This document shows positions 15,023 to 15,693 of a stretch of DNA of 15,693 nt, piece by piece (the first letter of the stretch is position 1; each line of letters opens with the position of its first letter). The notes beneath the pieces are model-generated. The model saw only the letters and a list, made by a program, of their open reading frames with translations. It was not told the DNA's origin and searched no databases. The translations under genes were made by a program, and so were the position numbers. Origin of the DNA: Caldifarciminota bacterium (GTDB taxonomy: Bacteria > Hydrothermota > E44-bin80). The stretch covers positions 1 to 15,693 of the forward strand of contig JAGMEZ010000144.1 of the NCBI GenBank assembly GCA_023127905.1, written 5' to 3'.

Positions 15023-15049
15023 ATTATCAATCGCAGGTTAATATTTCAA
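15023..15049 (-). promoter_or_regulatory. Possible promoter of the zinc-ribbon gene
   Basis: On the minus strand TTGAAA (15049-15044), preceded by a T-run and C, is followed after 15 bases by GATAAT (15028-15023). The short spacer makes this weaker than the other promoters here. It lies in the 107-base gap after the lipoprotein gene, which shows no terminator. Confidence 0.4.
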
Positions 15050-15098
15050 GAAAAATAATTCTGGAATGAGTAAATTCAATTTTTTTCCTTATCTATTA

Positions 15099-15542
15099 TT
15101 ACGGATAGAACAACTCTATTGGGAATGTGATTGCACCAACTGGTGTCTCAACAAATACAGTTCCCTCCATTCTGAAATCTGCCTTCTTATCCTTCACAGC
15201 CTCAAGGATTGCAACCCCAAGACTTAGATAGTTTATTCTTAAAGTAGTTGATACGATCTTTTCTTTACCTGCCTTCACAGTTTCCTTCCTGGCAGTAGTT
15301 CCATTTGCAGCATTCTTTTCATTGATATAAAACGAGTAATCAAGTCTATCAATAACTGCATCAATATCATTCGGGTTATATGCATCCAGATCAATTTTTA
15401 GTGTCATCGTTGAGAGATCGTAATCGACAAGACTAACCCTTTTTAAGTTGAACTCCAGTTCTTTGACTGCAACTCTCTTCATTAATTCAGTACACCCAAA
15501 TGATAAAGCAAGTAAAATTAAAATAATACCTATTTTCTTCAT
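15099..15542 (-). CDS. LEA14 / WHy-domain-like lipoprotein
   Basis: A 147-residue protein with a lipoprotein-like signal: MKK, a hydrophobic core, and SFGC with Cys at 17 as the likely lipidated residue. The lipobox is loose: Leu at -4 and Ser at -3. The mature part, about 30-147, is a beta-rich domain containing LKIDLDAYNPNDIDAVIDRLDYSFYIN. The NPN followed by a buried pattern and a final 'PVGAITFPIELFY' strand is typical of LEA type 2 / WHy domains found in desiccation-related and envelope proteins. It is likely anchored at the membrane facing the periplasm. Ribosome binding site AGGAGG is close to the ATG at 15542. A strong promoter lies just upstream. Binding partner unknown. Confidence 0.82.
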   Translation of the reverse strand: MKKIGIILILLALSFGCTELMKRVAVKELEFNLKRVSLVDYDLSTMTLKIDLDAYNPNDIDAVIDRLDYSFYINEKNAANGTTARKETVKAGKEKIVSTTLRINYLSLGVAILEAVKDKKADFRMEGTVFVETPVGAITFPIELFYP

Positions 15543-15592
15543 CTCTCCTCCTTTCTTCTTTCTGTTGTTCCCCTACACCTGCACTCTACTAA

Positions 15593-15621
15593 ATAATATC
15601 AAAATCTCACTTCTATGTCAA
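15593..15621 (-). promoter_or_regulatory. Promoter of the lipoprotein gene
   Basis: On the minus strand TTGACA (15621-15616) and TATTAT (15598-15593) are 17 bases apart; transcription would start near 15586. The 13 bases AAATTGATTGACA (15628-15616) are identical to those at the dipeptidase promoter (11032-11044). Confidence 0.7.
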
Positions 15622-15634
15622 TCAATTTGTCAGA

Positions 15635-15675
15635 TCCCTCTTTGAAAAAGGTTTTCAAAATCCCCCTAAACCCCG
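15635..15675. repeat. Palindromic element at the right edge
   Basis: TTTGAAAA (15641-15648) and TTTTCAAA (15652-15659) form a perfect 8-base stem with loop AGG, flanked by CCCTC and TCCCCCTAAACCCC. It resembles the 591-627 element (CCCTCTT ... GAAA ... TCCCCC) and the CCCCCTTTA-type palindromes scattered in many environmental genomes. The remaining 18 bases to the window end show nothing. Confidence 0.45.
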
Positions 15676-15693
15676 TTAGATGGAGAAACTTAT

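Noticed and set aside
15448-15645. Plus-strand open frame of 65 codons at the right edge
   Set aside because: It is antisense to the lipoprotein gene and its promoter, with no support as a protein.

Overview
The window is AT-rich bacterial DNA with compact gene packing, strong sigma70-type promoters (five of seven proposed promoters have 17-bp spacing) and purine-rich ribosome binding sites. No rRNA, tRNA or CRISPR was seen. The SecA has a long insertion and a Cys-bearing insertion of a kind I associate with FCB-group and candidate-phylum bacteria. A DUF6090-like membrane protein and GGGACAGGTCCC / GGGGTCAGG palindromes, common near RAYT transposases in environmental genomes, fit the same picture. 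The lineage is an inference; no marker here fixes it.

Layout. (1) Positions 1-435, minus strand: N-terminal part of a GT4-type glycosyltransferase running off the left edge, with ATA where its ATG should be. (2) Positions 436-864: no gene, but several palindromes. (3) Positions 865-1491, minus: a single-pass DUF6090-like membrane protein. (4) Positions 1683-7760: a two-gene module with its own strong promoter. It encodes a 1639-residue tandem (double) UvrA-like ATPase and, overlapping by 11 bases, a 344-residue QW-repeat (squalene-cyclase/prenyltransferase fold) protein. A 9-bp direct repeat, GGGGTCAGG, lies at both ends. (5) Positions 7764-10832, minus: secA. (6) Positions 10857-11073: divergent promoter region with three REP-like palindromes. 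(7) Positions 11074-12048: M19 membrane dipeptidase, probably leaderless. (8) Positions 12227-14672: an operon of an exported Lys/Glu-rich coiled-coil protein, PlsY and a polytopic GT2 glycosyltransferase. (9) Positions 14698-15542, minus: a Cys-rich zinc-ribbon protein and a LEA14/WHy-like lipoprotein. (10) The right edge carries another palindromic element.

Most of the window is housekeeping or envelope biology: protein export, phospholipid synthesis, glycosylation, dipeptide hydrolysis and a lipoprotein. The exception, and the best candidate for an undescribed system, is region 4. The UvrA-like protein contains four ABC ATPase modules, equal to a whole UvrA dimer in one chain. Its halves have complementary losses: the first keeps a UvrB-binding-like domain but lacks the insertion domain, and the second keeps the insertion domain but lacks the UvrB-binding domain. 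Translational coupling to a toroid protein that lacks the usual catalytic Asp motif suggests they work together on an unknown DNA-associated or small-molecule-sensing task.
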